The notes under the pieces: generated by a model
Seen by the model: only the letters and a program-made list of their open reading frames with translations
Told to the model about the DNA's origin: nothing
Databases searched by the model: none
Assembly: GCA_020049415.1 (NCBI GenBank)
Contig: JAIFKV010000024.1
Location: 1 to 42,409, forward strand
Direction of reading: 5' to 3'
DNA length: 42,409 nt
Origin: Betaproteobacteria bacterium
GTDB lineage: Bacteria > Pseudomonadota > Gammaproteobacteria > Burkholderiales > Thiobacillaceae
Translations under genes and position numbers: made by a program
Shown: positions 21,993 through 31,163 of the stretch, in pieces
How positions within the stretch are numbered: the stretch's first letter is position 1
How the letters are laid out: each line of letters starts with the position of its first letter

Positions 21993-23963
21993 ATGAATCT
22001 GGATGAAATTTTTTCGCACACCGGGCCATTTTGCGGCGTCCTGCCGCACTATCGACCGCGGCCGCAGCAACTTGAGATGACCCGCACCATTTATTCCGCG
22101 CTGGAGCGCCGCGCGCACCTGGTGGCTGAAGCCGGCACCGGCACCGGCAAGACGCTGGCATATCTGGTGCCAACCCTGCTGTTCGGCGGCAAGGTCATTG
22201 TTTCCACCGGCACCAAGACGCTACAGGATCAACTGTTTCACCGCGACATTCCTGCGGTTCGCCAAGCCTTGGCTCGGCCGATTACCGTCGCCCTGCTGAA
22301 AGGCCGCGCCAATTACGTCTGCCCATATCATCTGGAGCGCGCACTTTCGGAAGGCCGTTTCAAAAGCCGTGAAGATGCTCAACATTTACAGGCAATCGCC
22401 CGCTACGCGGCAGTAACGGAATCCGGCGATCGCATGGCGTGCGGCGATGTGCCGGAAGATTCACCCGCCTGGGGCTGGGCGACCTCTACGCGAGACAATT
22501 GCCTGGGCGGCGACTGCCCGCATCACAAGGCCTGTTTTGTGCTGCGCGCGCGCAAAAAAGCGCTGGAAGCCGACCTGGTGGTGGTCAACCACCATTTATT
22601 CTTTGCTGATGTCTGGCTCAAAGACGAAGGTGCTGGAGAACTGCTGCCCGCCAGCAACGCGGTGATCTTCGACGAAGCGCATCAACTACCGGCCACCGCC
22701 AGCCTGTTCTTCGGCGAAACCGTGACCACCGGCATGCTGTTCGAACTCTGCCGCGATGTGAAGGTGGAAGCCTCGATCAGCGCCGCCGATTTCGCCAAAC
22801 TGCCACATGCTGTCGGTGAACTCGAAATCGCCGCCAAGCAAGTGCGCCTTGCCTTGGGTCCGGCGCAAGCGCGCATGCCAGCGGCGCGCGGTCTCGAACT
22901 CGGCGAATTCCGCATGGCGCTGGATGCCATGATCACCGGCCTGGTCAAACTCGACGTGCTGCTGGAGAGCCAGGCGGAGCGTTCCGATGAACTGGAGAAA
23001 TTGCACGCCCGCTGCCATGAAGCGGCGGGACGTCTCGAACGCTGGCTGACGCCGCCCGCTGATGGCGATGCGAGCGTGGACGGCGTCATCGTGCGCTGGT
23101 TGGAAGCCACCAGCCATTCCGTGTTGTTCCACGCCACCCCGTTGAATGCCGGCGAACTGTTCGCTCGCCAGATCGAAGACGATCCGCGGGCTTGGATCTT
23201 CACTTCCGCCACCCTTTCTGTGCGCAAGGATTTCTCCCATTACCTGCACGAAATCGGCCTGAAAGAAGCCGAAACCGCCGTCTGGGACAGCCCGTTTGAT
23301 TATGAAAAGCAAGCTCTGCTGTATGTACCCGAAGCGATGCCCGATCCAAACTCGCCCGGCTATACCGAGGCGGTGGTGGAAGCCGCTTGGCCGCTGTTGG
23401 AAGCCAGCTGCGGCGGCGCTTTCATGTTGTTCACCTCGTTGCGCGCAATGAACGAAGCCCATCGTTTGCTGCAAGCACGCATGGCGGAAACAGGGGTTCA
23501 CTACCCGCTGCTGCTGCAAGGCGAGAAAAGTCGCACCGATCTGCTCGATGAATTCCGCCGGCTTGGCAATGCGGTTCTGTTCGGCAGCCAAAGCTTCTGG
23601 GAAGGCGTCGATGTCGCCGGTGATGCGCTGTCGCTGGTCATCATCGATCGCCTGCCATTCCAGCCGCCCGACGATCCGGTGCTGGCGGCGCGCATGGAAG
23701 CGATGAAGCGCGCCGGCAAGAACCCATTCTTCGATTACCAATTGCCGCATGCGGTGATCAGCCTGAAACAAGGCGCGGGCCGGTTGATCCGGCGCGAAAG
23801 CGATCGCGGCGTGTTGATGATTTGCGATCCGCGACTGGTCGAAAAACCGTATGGACGGCGCATCTGGCAAGCCTTGCCACCAATGAAACGGTCCCGCAAA
23901 CAGGCCGATGCGCTGGCGTTTTTCACCTCCACTAGCGATCAACTCGATACGCCAACTGATTGA
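21993..23963 (+). CDS. DinG/YoaA-family (XPD-like) ATP-dependent DNA helicase
   Basis: 656 aa, close to E. coli YoaA length. Superfamily 2 motifs are clear: Q-region RPRPQQLEM, Walker A AEAGTGTGKTLAYL, motif Ia STGTKTLQDQL, DEAH box VIFDEAHQLP, and motif VI QGAGRLIRRESDRG. Cysteines in ANYVCPYHLE, DNCLGGDCPHHKACF fit an XPD-type iron-sulfur domain between motifs Ia and II. Such 5'-3' helicases unwind recombination and replication intermediates. YoaA rather than DinG is favoured by the length, but I leave the symbol open. The 95 bases downstream hold no clear gene or terminator. Confidence 0.93.
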   Translation: MNLDEIFSHTGPFCGVLPHYRPRPQQLEMTRTIYSALERRAHLVAEAGTGTGKTLAYLVPTLLFGGKVIVSTGTKTLQDQLFHRDIPAVRQALARPITVALLKGRANYVCPYHLERALSEGRFKSREDAQHLQAIARYAAVTESGDRMACGDVPEDSPAWGWATSTRDNCLGGDCPHHKACFVLRARKKALEADLVVVNHHLFFADVWLKDEGAGELLPASNAVIFDEAHQLPATASLFFGETVTTGMLFELCRDVKVEASISAADFAKLPHAVGELEIAAKQVRLALGPAQARMPAARGLELGEFRMALDAMITGLVKLDVLLESQAERSDELEKLHARCHEAAGRLERWLTPPADGDASVDGVIVRWLEATSHSVLFHATPLNAGELFARQIEDDPRAWIFTSATLSVRKDFSHYLHEIGLKEAETAVWDSPFDYEKQALLYVPEAMPDPNSPGYTEAVVEAAWPLLEASCGGAFMLFTSLRAMNEAHRLLQARMAETGVHYPLLLQGEKSRTDLLDEFRRLGNAVLFGSQSFWEGVDVAGDALSLVIIDRLPFQPPDDPVLAARMEAMKRAGKNPFFDYQLPHAVISLKQGAGRLIRRESDRGVLMICDPRLVEKPYGRRIWQALPPMKRSRKQADALAFFTSTSDQLDTPTD

Positions 23964-24058
23964 TTTAAAACGTGCAAAAGCAGTCCACCGGTATTTCACG
24001 GCGACCACCAAAGCGTCGACTCGATCATGGCCAAAGTATTGAGTTGCTCGATTAACCC

Positions 24059-24466
24059 ATGCCCTGGAATACCAGCTTGATCCGCGTGCTGTTATCGCTC
24101 AGCCTGCTGGGTTGTTTACCGCAATCGCGGGTGGCAGCCGCCAACGACGCCCTGATGATCCTGCAAACCTCGCCGCTCGCCGGTTTTCAACACCACGCCG
24201 GAGCAACCTTGTTTGCCTTGATGCAAGTCGGCGACCACCTGGAGTTACGTCGAGAACCAAGCAACCCGTTCGACGCCAAAGCGGTGCGGGTGGATTGGAA
24301 CGGCGCGCAAATCGGATATGCGCCGCGCGCCGACAATGTCGACCTGGCGCGGCTGATGGATCGCGGCACACGCATCGAAGGCCGCATCCTGCATCTGCAA
24401 AAAAGCCGCGACCCATGGAAACGCGTGCTGATGGAGCTTTATGTAATACAACCAGACGACCGCTAA
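24059..24466 (+). CDS. Exported HIRAN-domain protein
   Basis: 135 aa. The N-terminus WNTSLIRVLLSLSLLGCLPQ is hydrophobic; LLGC could be a lipobox, or cleavage could follow VAAA near residue 28, so it is probably periplasmic or lipid-anchored. The rest is a single HIRAN domain: SPLAGFQHHAGATLFALMQV, GDHLELRREPSNPFDAKAVR, VDWNGAQIGYAPRADN. In eukaryotic HLTF and some bacterial proteins HIRAN binds DNA ends, so an exported version is odd and its ligand is unknown. It lies 95 bases after the helicase gene and 51 bases before tsaB. Confidence 0.82.
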   Translation: MPWNTSLIRVLLSLSLLGCLPQSRVAAANDALMILQTSPLAGFQHHAGATLFALMQVGDHLELRREPSNPFDAKAVRVDWNGAQIGYAPRADNVDLARLMDRGTRIEGRILHLQKSRDPWKRVLMELYVIQPDDR

Positions 24467-24517
24467 TTCACCCGCTCGTCCGGTAAAATCTTTTCCTTTC
24501 CTCTCGCCTGCCCCGCC

Positions 24518-25186
24518 TTGAAATTTCTCGCCTTCGACACCGCCACCGAATGGTGCAGCGCCGCCCTCTGGGTTGATGGCGTTTGCACGCAGCGGGAAAT
24601 CCACGCCGGTCAGAAGCATTCCGATCTGCTGGTCCCCATGCTGATGGAACTGCTCGCCGAATCCGGTTTGGCACTAAAGCAGCTTGATGCCATCGTCTAT
24701 GGCATGGGGCCGGGTTCGTTCACTGGCTTGCGCATTGCCTGCGGTGTTGCCCAAGGCTTGGCACTGGGTGCGGATTTACCGGTATTGGGCATTTCAACCC
24801 TGGAAACGCTGGCCGAAGAAGCCGGGGCGGAACAGGTACTCGCCTGCCTGGATGCACGCATGAACGAGGTTTATGCCGGGCTGTATCAACGCGAGAACGC
24901 AGTCTGGCGCTGCCTGGCCGGCCCGCTGGTCTGCCCGCCAAGCGCTGCGCCAATCCCGGAAGGCGACAATTTTGTCGGCGTCGGCTCCGGCTTCGCCGCT
25001 TATCCGGAAATCGCGGCGGCGCGACGGCTCAGCCGGGTCGATGCCAGCCTCATTCCGCACGCCCGCGCCATGGCCAGACTCGCTGCTCCACGCTTGCTGC
25101 GTGGCGAAGGCTTGCCAGCCGAAAACGCCGAACCGCTCTATATCCGCGACAAGGTCGCTTTAAAAATTTGCGAACGAGGCCTCTAG
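24518..25186 (+). CDS. tsaB: tRNA t6A synthesis protein TsaB
   Basis: 222 aa with a TTG start at 24518. The protein begins at the conserved MKFLAFDTATEWCSAALW, which leaves no room for another start. HSDLLVPMLMELLAESGL, YGMGPGSFTGLRIACGVAQG and ACLDARMNEVYAGLY are signatures of TsaB (YeaZ), the partner of TsaD in threonylcarbamoyl-adenosine formation at tRNA position 37. No good SD is seen. TAAAAT at 24484-24489 could be a -10 element giving a short leader. rimI begins 1 base after the stop, the usual tsaB-rimI pairing. Confidence 0.95.
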   Translation: MKFLAFDTATEWCSAALWVDGVCTQREIHAGQKHSDLLVPMLMELLAESGLALKQLDAIVYGMGPGSFTGLRIACGVAQGLALGADLPVLGISTLETLAEEAGAEQVLACLDARMNEVYAGLYQRENAVWRCLAGPLVCPPSAAPIPEGDNFVGVGSGFAAYPEIAAARRLSRVDASLIPHARAMARLAAPRLLRGEGLPAENAEPLYIRDKVALKICERGL

Positions 25187-25187
25187 T

Positions 25188-25652
25188 TTGAACGCCATCC
25201 TGAAGCCGCTCAGTTTCCACTTCCGCCCGATGCTGGCCAGCGATGTGGAAGACGTCATTCGCATCGAGCGCGCCGCTTATCCGTATCCGTGGACAATTGG
25301 CAATTTTAAGGACAGCCTGGACTCGGGTTATTCCAGCTGGATCGCCGAGATCAACGGCATTCCAGCCGGCTACTGGATCATGATGTTGGCGGCGGGTGAA
25401 GGTCACGTCCTCAATTGCTGCGTCGCGCCGGACTGGCAGGGCCGCGGCTTCGGGCGTCAATTGGTCGAACATCTGATCGACACCGCGCGCAGCCATCGCA
25501 CCGAATGCCTGTTCCTTGAAGTTCGCCCATCCAACACCGCTGCGGTGTTTCTCTACCAACGCCTTGGCTTCGAAACCATCGCCCTGCGCCGCAACTACTA
25601 CCCGGCGGATCAAGGCGCGGAAGACGCGCTGGTGATGAGGATGCTGTTTTGA
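25188..25652 (+). CDS. rimI: Ribosomal protein bS18 N-acetyltransferase RimI
   Basis: 154 aa, TTG start at 25188 with GAGG 8 bases upstream. It is a GNAT fold: RPMLASDVEDVIRIERAAYP, the family-typical PYPWTIGNFKDSL, acetyl-CoA motif CVAPDWQGRGFGRQLVEHLI, and LEVRPSNTAAVFLYQRLGFE ending in RNYYPADQGAEDALVM. RimI acetylates the N-terminal alanine of ribosomal protein S18. The next gene overlaps by 4 bases (TTGA). Confidence 0.95.
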   Translation: MNAILKPLSFHFRPMLASDVEDVIRIERAAYPYPWTIGNFKDSLDSGYSSWIAEINGIPAGYWIMMLAAGEGHVLNCCVAPDWQGRGFGRQLVEHLIDTARSHRTECLFLEVRPSNTAAVFLYQRLGFETIALRRNYYPADQGAEDALVMRMLF

Positions 25653-26467
25653 GCCTGACCCGTCAGGATCGCCTGCAAGCGCTTGGGCTTTGGCCAATCT
25701 GGCGGCTGCGCACGGCGACGCCAGTCGAGCCTGAGCTCGCCGTGGAGCACCCGTTAGCGGAAAGCAGCGCAGCACTGACAGCTGCGTCCAACATGCCTGC
25801 CGCCGTCATTGAAGAAGCCCGTTTGCGGGTAGAGACGGAAGTCGCTGCACCACTCCGCCCTGCGTTGGAACGCCCCCCCGCCAGCGTCGGCTCGGATGCA
25901 ATCGAGACCATGGATTGGGCCGCGCTCAACGCCGCCATTCGAGACTGCAGGCGCTGCGAATTGGCCAAAACCCGCACCCAAGCCGTACCGGGCGTAGGCG
26001 ATATCCATGCCGAATGGCTATTTGTCGGGGAAGCGCCGGGCGCGAACGAAGACCGCCAAGGCGAACCCTTCGTCGGCGATGCCGGCCAATTGCTCGATGC
26101 GATGATGGCCGCCATCGGTCTGGCGCGCGGCAGAAACGTTTTTATCGCCAACGTGCTGAAATCGCGCCCACCCGGCAACCGTGACCCGAAGCCGGAAGAA
26201 GTGGCGACCTGCATGCCCTACCTGGAACGCCAGATCGAACTGATCCAGCCCAAACTGATCGTCGCGCTAGGTCGCTTTGCGGCGCAAAACCTGCTTGCAA
26301 CCGACACCCCAATCGGCAAACTGCGCGGCCAGGTGCATCGTTATCGCGGTGTGCCGTTGGTCGTCACCTATCATCCCGCTTATCTGCTGCGCAACCCGCT
26401 CGACAAAGCCAAAGTCTGGGAAGACCTGGTGCTGGCGCGCAGAACGATGAACGAATTGAAGCAATAA
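25649..26467 (+). CDS. Family 4 uracil-DNA glycosylase
   Basis: 272 aa, apparent TTG start at 25649 overlapping the rimI stop. Residues 1-85 are a variable Ala/Glu-rich linker. The catalytic part starts at DCRRCELAKTRTQAVPGVGD. The active-site motif is GEAPGANEDRQGEPFVGDAG, with FIANVLKSRPPGNRDPKPEE and VVTYHPAYLLRN completing the family 4 pattern. Cysteines in CRRCELAK, in TCMPYL and others can hold a 4Fe-4S cluster. It removes uracil from deaminated or misincorporated DNA. Placement after tsaB-rimI is common in gammaproteobacteria. Confidence 0.92.
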   Translation: MSLTRQDRLQALGLWPIWRLRTATPVEPELAVEHPLAESSAALTAASNMPAAVIEEARLRVETEVAAPLRPALERPPASVGSDAIETMDWAALNAAIRDCRRCELAKTRTQAVPGVGDIHAEWLFVGEAPGANEDRQGEPFVGDAGQLLDAMMAAIGLARGRNVFIANVLKSRPPGNRDPKPEEVATCMPYLERQIELIQPKLIVALGRFAAQNLLATDTPIGKLRGQVHRYRGVPLVVTYHPAYLLRNPLDKAKVWEDLVLARRTMNELKQ

Positions 26468-26526
26468 CCCTGAACACCTCGGTTGAAGACGTTTGAATGC
26501 GCAGCAGCCGACTGAGGAATCCAGCT

Positions 26527-27297
26527 TCAATGCGCAGCTTTGAACAAATCGAAGAAATTTTTGCTGGTCGCACTCGCGATCTGTTCTAGCGAAATTCCAC
26601 GCAAAGTGGCGATTTCTTCAGCAACATGACGTACAAAAGCCGGTTCATTGCGCTTGCCACGATGTGGCATGGGTGCCAGATAAGGTGAATCGGTTTCAAT
26701 CAGCATGCGCTCCAGCGGTACGCGACGGGCGACTTCTTTCAAATCCTTCGCGCTTTTGAAAGTGACAATGCCGGAAAACGAGATATAAAACCCCATCGCC
26801 AGCGCCGCTTCAGCCACTTCCCAGCGCTCGGTAAAGCAATGCATGACACCGCCAGCCTGATCGGCGCCCTCCTCCAGCATGATCGCCAGGGTGTCCTCGG
26901 CGGCATTGCGGGTGTGAATGATCAACGGCTTGCCAGCTTGGCATGCGGCGCGAATATGGGTGCGAAAACGGGCGCGCTGCCAATCGACCTGATCGCGTTG
27001 CAATCGGTAGTAATCCAGCCCGGTTTCACCAATCGCGACAACCCGCGGGTGGCCCGACAAAGACACCAGTTCATCGACGCTGGGCTCGCGTCCTTGTTCA
27101 TGATCGGGATGAACACCAACCGAGGCAAACACGTTTGGATGTGCTTCCGCCGCAGCGAGGACTCGCGGATAGTTCTCCAGATTCACCGATACGCACAGCG
27201 CGGCATCGACTTGAGCGGCTTGCATATTCGCCAGCAACGGTGAAATACCCTCGCTGAAATCGGGAAAATCGATGTGGCAATGAGAGTCGATAAACAT
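26527..27297 (-). CDS. TatD-family metal-dependent hydrolase
   Basis: 256 aa. Metal-binding motifs are DSHCHIDFPDF, VGVHPDHE, AIGETGLDYY, PLIIHTRNAAEDTL, GVMHCFTE and IETDSPYLAPMPHRGKRNEP. This is a TatD-like nuclease or deoxyribonuclease with two metal sites. In this genome it ends the fatty-acid/tmk/holB/pilZ block, so it is the YcfH/TatD-like paralogue that accompanies holB in many proteobacteria. Its true substrate is not settled. Confidence 0.93.
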   Translation of the reverse strand: MFIDSHCHIDFPDFSEGISPLLANMQAAQVDAALCVSVNLENYPRVLAAAEAHPNVFASVGVHPDHEQGREPSVDELVSLSGHPRVVAIGETGLDYYRLQRDQVDWQRARFRTHIRAACQAGKPLIIHTRNAAEDTLAIMLEEGADQAGGVMHCFTERWEVAEAALAMGFYISFSGIVTFKSAKDLKEVARRVPLERMLIETDSPYLAPMPHRGKRNEPAFVRHVAEEIATLRGISLEQIASATSKNFFDLFKAAH

Positions 27298-27339
27298 GGG
27301 GAAAATTAGAAAAGCAGGTGCCGAGGCGCGCCTGTGTAG

Positions 27340-27705
27340 TTACATGGTGTGTGTTTGGCGAGTGGATTTGAGCGCATTGCCCAAGATCCCTTCGATTTTC
27401 TGCCTGACCGCAGTAGCCCCTTCATTATCATCAAATTGCACGCCAATGCCCTGCTGACGGTTGCCTTGCGCACCGGCTGGCGTGATCCAGACGACGCGTC
27501 CCGAAATCGGCAACTTGTTGGCGTCTTCCATCAAGGTCAACAGCATGTAGACCTGATCACCCATTTGATAGGGCCGATTGGTCGGAATAAATAATCCACC
27601 GCCTTTGATGTGCGGCATATAAGCGGCAAACAACGCCGTGCGCTCCTTGATCGCCAAGGAAAGCATACCGGCCCGACCTGCTGGCTGTCTTGCTATCTCA
27701 CTCAT
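27340..27705 (-). CDS. pilZ: Type IV pilus assembly PilZ protein
   Basis: 121 aa. LSLAIKERTALFAAYMPHIK, then GGGLFIPTNRPYQMGDQVYM and LLTLMEDANKLPISGRVVWI are diagnostic of the PilZ protein for which the domain is named. The RxxxR motif for cyclic-di-GMP is absent, as in the founding PilZ, so it is not expected to bind the nucleotide. It works with PilB and FimX-type partners in pilus assembly. Position after holB is the conserved one. Confidence 0.94.
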   Translation of the reverse strand: MSEIARQPAGRAGMLSLAIKERTALFAAYMPHIKGGGLFIPTNRPYQMGDQVYMLLTLMEDANKLPISGRVVWITPAGAQGNRQQGIGVQFDDNEGATAVRQKIEGILGNALKSTRQTHTM

Positions 27706-27721
27706 TTACCTTCCTTTGACC

Positions 27722-28708
27722 TCAGCGTTTGGAAACAACTTCGACGTAGCGAATCAGCCATGATTCTAGCAACAAGGTTGGATTCAACGGATGCCGCAAC
27801 CAACGCCCGGCAACCGCCAACTCGCGCTCCAAGGCAAGCAAACCAGAGAGGTCAGCTTGGTGCGCCAACCGAGCAATCACTTCGGTGCGCGCCGGGAAAT
27901 AGCGTGACGAACCGGCCAGTCGCTGCTCCAGCGCATCATGCACCCAACGCATCAACCAGCCCCAGGTCTCGGCCAATAATGGCTTGTAGGCCTCAGCAAC
28001 GGCGCAAACATCAAGCTGAGCAGGATTGGCAAGACGGTCGAGAAACATCTCGCGCCGCTCACCGCGCTCCGATTCAGCAAAACCAATCGCGGCCAGCGGC
28101 GCCCCGCCGGCTTCGGCAAGCAAGTCTAGCGGCTGCGCCACGCCGGCTTCCCGCAACCAGTCCATTGCCACCGAAGTTGCGGGCAGACCGACCGCCACCT
28201 TACGACAACGCGACCGAACGGTCGGCAACAAACGACCGGGTTGATGCGAAACCAGAATCAGCAGAACGCGCGGTGGCGGCTCTTCCAACGTTTTCAGCAA
28301 AGCGTTGGCTGCGGCTTGATTCATCAACTCGGCCGGATATATCAATGCACTACGCCAACCGCCGCGATGCGCGCTGAGACAGAGAAACTCGCTAATCTCG
28401 CGAACCTGGTCGACCTTGATTTCCTTGCTGGCCTTTTTCTTGACTTTACCGGCTTCGTCGACCTCTTCTTCCTTCGGCTCCAGGTAGCGATAGTCGGGAT
28501 GATTTCCTTGCACAAACCAGTTGCAAGCATCGCACAAGCCGCAAGCGCCTTCCGGGACGGGCGCTTCGCAGACACTCCATTGCGCCAGCGCCAGGCCGAG
28601 ATCACGTTTGCCGACTCCGGCTGGGCCATGCAACAGCAAGGCATGCGGCATCCGCTCGCGGTCGGCGGTCAATTGCTGAAATAAAGCGCGATTCCAGGGA
28701 TGGATCAC
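27722..28708 (-). CDS. holB: DNA polymerase III delta' subunit
   Basis: 328 aa. It is a clamp-loader AAA+ protein: ALLLHGPAGVGKRDLGLALA (P-loop with Arg in place of Thr/Ser), the zinc-binding CEAPVPEGACGLCDACNWF, NQAAANALLKTLEEPPPRVL, and LLILVSHQPGRLLPTVRSRC. Delta' is the ATP-independent stator of the clamp loader. A charged insert (EPKEEEVDEAGKVKKKASKE) follows the zinc module. It overlaps tmk by 4 bases. Confidence 0.95.
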   Translation of the reverse strand: MIHPWNRALFQQLTADRERMPHALLLHGPAGVGKRDLGLALAQWSVCEAPVPEGACGLCDACNWFVQGNHPDYRYLEPKEEEVDEAGKVKKKASKEIKVDQVREISEFLCLSAHRGGWRSALIYPAELMNQAAANALLKTLEEPPPRVLLILVSHQPGRLLPTVRSRCRKVAVGLPATSVAMDWLREAGVAQPLDLLAEAGGAPLAAIGFAESERGERREMFLDRLANPAQLDVCAVAEAYKPLLAETWGWLMRWVHDALEQRLAGSSRYFPARTEVIARLAHQADLSGLLALERELAVAGRWLRHPLNPTLLLESWLIRYVEVVSKR

Positions 28709-29307
28709 GTCAACGACTCCAGCACCGAGGTTAATTGCAGACGCACGGATTCGATGTCGCGACTGCCATCAATAACCCGAATACGCTGTGGAAATTGTTC
28801 GGCTCGACGCAGATAAGCTGCGCGGACGCGCGCATGAAAATCCGTCTTTTCACGCTCGAAACGATCCGGTTCGCGAGCAGATGCCAGTCGTTGCGCAGCA
28901 ATTTCGGTAGGAAGGTCGAACAACAAGGTCGCATCCGGATGCAGGTCTGCATGTACCCAACTTTCCAGCACGGCCAAACGAGATTCAGACAGACCGCGGC
29001 CGCCGCATTGATAGGCGAAGCTTGCATCGGTGAATCGATCCGAGATCACCACCTCCCCAGCGGCCAGCGCGGGGCGAATGACTTGCTCAATATGTTCCCG
29101 TCGGGCAGCGAACATGATCAGCGCTTCCGTGTCCGGGTGCATCGAATCATGCAATACCAACTCGCGCAATTTTTCACCCATCGGCGTGCCGCCCGGTTCT
29201 CGGGTCATGCGAACACGATGCCCACGCAGTTCAAACCAGTTTTTCAACCAATCCAGATGGCTGCTCTTGCCCGCCCCATCGACCCCTTCAAGCGTAATGA
29301 ACATCAA
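28705..29307 (-). CDS. tmk: Thymidylate kinase
   Basis: 200 aa. The P-loop is LEGVDGAGKSSHLDWL, followed by VRMTREPGGTPMGEKLRELV (DRx-like TREPGG), ISDRFTDASFAYQCGGRGLS and LFDLPTEIAAQRL. It phosphorylates dTMP to dTDP. It overlaps mltG and holB by 4 bases on each side, so the three are translationally coupled. Confidence 0.96.
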   Translation of the reverse strand: MMFITLEGVDGAGKSSHLDWLKNWFELRGHRVRMTREPGGTPMGEKLRELVLHDSMHPDTEALIMFAARREHIEQVIRPALAAGEVVISDRFTDASFAYQCGGRGLSESRLAVLESWVHADLHPDATLLFDLPTEIAAQRLASAREPDRFEREKTDFHARVRAAYLRRAEQFPQRIRVIDGSRDIESVRLQLTSVLESLT

Positions 29308-30305
29308 CGCCCTCTCTGATAACGGTTAACGGCTCGGTTATGCGCATCCAGTGATTCCGAGAAAACATGGCGTCCACTGCCCTTGGAGACGAAATACAAC
29401 ATTTTGCTGATCTTGGGGTTCAATGCCGCCTGAATCGATGCGAGGCCTGGCGCGGCAATCGGCGTTGGCGGCAAACCGGCGCGGGTATACGTGTTGTAGG
29501 GCGTATCGGCGAGCAAATCCACGCGTCGAAGATTACCGTCAAACTCGCCGCCCAGGCCGTAAATCACGGTGGGGTCAGTCTGCAAACGCATGCCCAAACG
29601 CAAGCGGTTGATAAAAACAGAAGCAATCAAAGTACGCTCCTCCGCCGCGCCGGTCTCTTTTTCAATAATTGAGGCCATGATCAAGGCTTCGTAGGGCGAG
29701 CGATAAGGCAAGCCCGGCGCCCGCTGCGCCCATTGGTTTTCCAAGTGATATCGCATCGCACTGTAAGCCCGTTTATAGAGCGCCAACTCTGAACTGCCCT
29801 TGTCGAAAAAGTAGGTGTCAGGATAAAACAGGCCTTCGGGATGCGATTCATGCGCGCCAACCGCCGCCATCAATTCGGCATCGCTCATCGCCAGGGTATC
29901 GTGCTTGAGGCCGGCGTTAGCGGCGATGCTGCGACGCATTTCCTGAAAACTCCAGCCTTCGATGAAGGCCAACTTGCCAAGCACCGTGTCACCCTGGGTA
30001 ATTTTGCGCAACAACTCCAACGGCGTCACCGCACGCTCCAACACGTAGCTACCGGCTTTGATCTCGCCCGCCTGGCCTTTCAAGCGGGCGATCAAGACGA
30101 ACGCCCAAGGCTGAGCCAAAGCCCCGGCGCGATGCAATTTGTCACTTGCCGTCGTTAGCGAATCACCGCGTTGGATCGAAAAATCAAACGGATAGGCGAC
30201 ATCCTGCATCGATGTAGATTGGTTGGCATACCAATACATCCAGCCGCCCAAACCCAAACCCGCCAATACGCCGAGCAGAAGAAAACGGTTGATCCATCTA
30301 CGCAT
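29304..30305 (-). CDS. mltG: Endolytic murein transglycosylase MltG
   Basis: 333 aa. One N-terminal membrane helix (RFLLLGVLAGLGLGGWMYWY) anchors the enzyme in the inner membrane. A LysM-like region (FSIQRGDSLTTASDKLHRAG) and the catalytic domain follow, with the active-site Glu in IMASIIEKETGAAEERTLIA and the segment LRLGMRLQTDPTVIYGLG. PYNTYTRAGLPPTPIAAPGL and LYFVSKGSGRHVFSESL are typical of the C-terminus. It cuts nascent glycan chains and sets their length. It overlaps the pabC end by 8 bases. Confidence 0.95.
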   Translation of the reverse strand: MRRWINRFLLLGVLAGLGLGGWMYWYANQSTSMQDVAYPFDFSIQRGDSLTTASDKLHRAGALAQPWAFVLIARLKGQAGEIKAGSYVLERAVTPLELLRKITQGDTVLGKLAFIEGWSFQEMRRSIAANAGLKHDTLAMSDAELMAAVGAHESHPEGLFYPDTYFFDKGSSELALYKRAYSAMRYHLENQWAQRAPGLPYRSPYEALIMASIIEKETGAAEERTLIASVFINRLRLGMRLQTDPTVIYGLGGEFDGNLRRVDLLADTPYNTYTRAGLPPTPIAAPGLASIQAALNPKISKMLYFVSKGSGRHVFSESLDAHNRAVNRYQRGR

Positions 30306-31116
30306 CGAGCATTGCCGCCAAACGTGAACTCACCAAGGGTTCAGACCAGACACGGGTTTCCAGCCGAGCAACACGCCGCAAGCCCCAAACGCTGTTGGTC
30401 AACATCACTTCATCGGCCTCTAGCACCGACTGCAAATTCAATTCAGTCTCCTTCACGTCGAACCCATGTGCGCTTGCCAAGCGCAACAAACGCGCGCGCG
30501 CGACACCCGCGACACCACATCGATCGAGACGCGGGGTAAGCAGTTGGTTCTGACGCCAAATGAAAAGATTGCTCATGACGCCGGAAATCACCTGTTCTGA
30601 ATGATCCAGAAGCAGACCTTCGTGGATATCGGGATCGCTCCATTCGGCTCGCGCCAACACGTTTTCCAGCCGATTCAAATGCTTGATACCGGCCAACCGG
30701 GGCTGCCAACCGAGTCTTAGCGAGCAAACGCGAAGCTGTACATCGCCCACCGGCGTCTTCATCGGGCTATTCAAGGTGACGTCGTAACGCATTAAACGCC
30801 GTATTTGCGGCACATCGGGCGGGCAATAACCGCGTCGTCCGCTTCCCCTTGTTACCAGCAATTTAAGAATCCCACCGCTCGGACGAGGCACAATTTTCGC
30901 CAGATCGGCATTCCACACAGCCGAGTCCGGCGCCGGCAGAGCAAGCCGGGCGCAATCTTCCGTCAATTTGGCCAAGTGCTCGTCCCACCAAAGCGGGTTT
31001 GAATCGACGATGCGCAGGGTTCTGAAAACACCATCGCCATACATCAGGCCGCGGTCGTCAACCGGAAAAGAATCGGTGAAAACGCCATCGACGAGGACAG
31101 CGCCGGCCAAATCCAT
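30298..31116 (-). CDS. pabC: Aminodeoxychorismate lyase PabC
   Basis: About 272 aa from ATG 31116. An ATG at 31164 that shares TGATG with the fabF stop is an alternative and would add 16 residues. The fold-type IV PLP pattern is present: LVDGVFTDSFPVDDRGLMYG, DGVFRTLRI, the PLP Lys in RLAGIKHLNRLENVLARAEW, EQVISGVMSNLFIWR and EADEVMLTNSVWGLRRVARL. It releases pyruvate from aminodeoxychorismate to give p-aminobenzoate for folate. Position between fabF and mltG is standard. Confidence 0.9.
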   Translation of the reverse strand: MDLAGAVLVDGVFTDSFPVDDRGLMYGDGVFRTLRIVDSNPLWWDEHLAKLTEDCARLALPAPDSAVWNADLAKIVPRPSGGILKLLVTRGSGRRGYCPPDVPQIRRLMRYDVTLNSPMKTPVGDVQLRVCSLRLGWQPRLAGIKHLNRLENVLARAEWSDPDIHEGLLLDHSEQVISGVMSNLFIWRQNQLLTPRLDRCGVAGVARARLLRLASAHGFDVKETELNLQSVLEADEVMLTNSVWGLRRVARLETRVWSEPLVSSRLAAMLDA

Positions 31117-31163
31117 CGCTACAGACGCACCTTCATTGGAACCGGGAAGGCGCGCCCGAACCA

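Noticed and set aside
22686..24011. Long minus-strand frame (441 aa) opposite the helicase
   Set aside because: Antisense shadow of a gene with complete helicase motifs.
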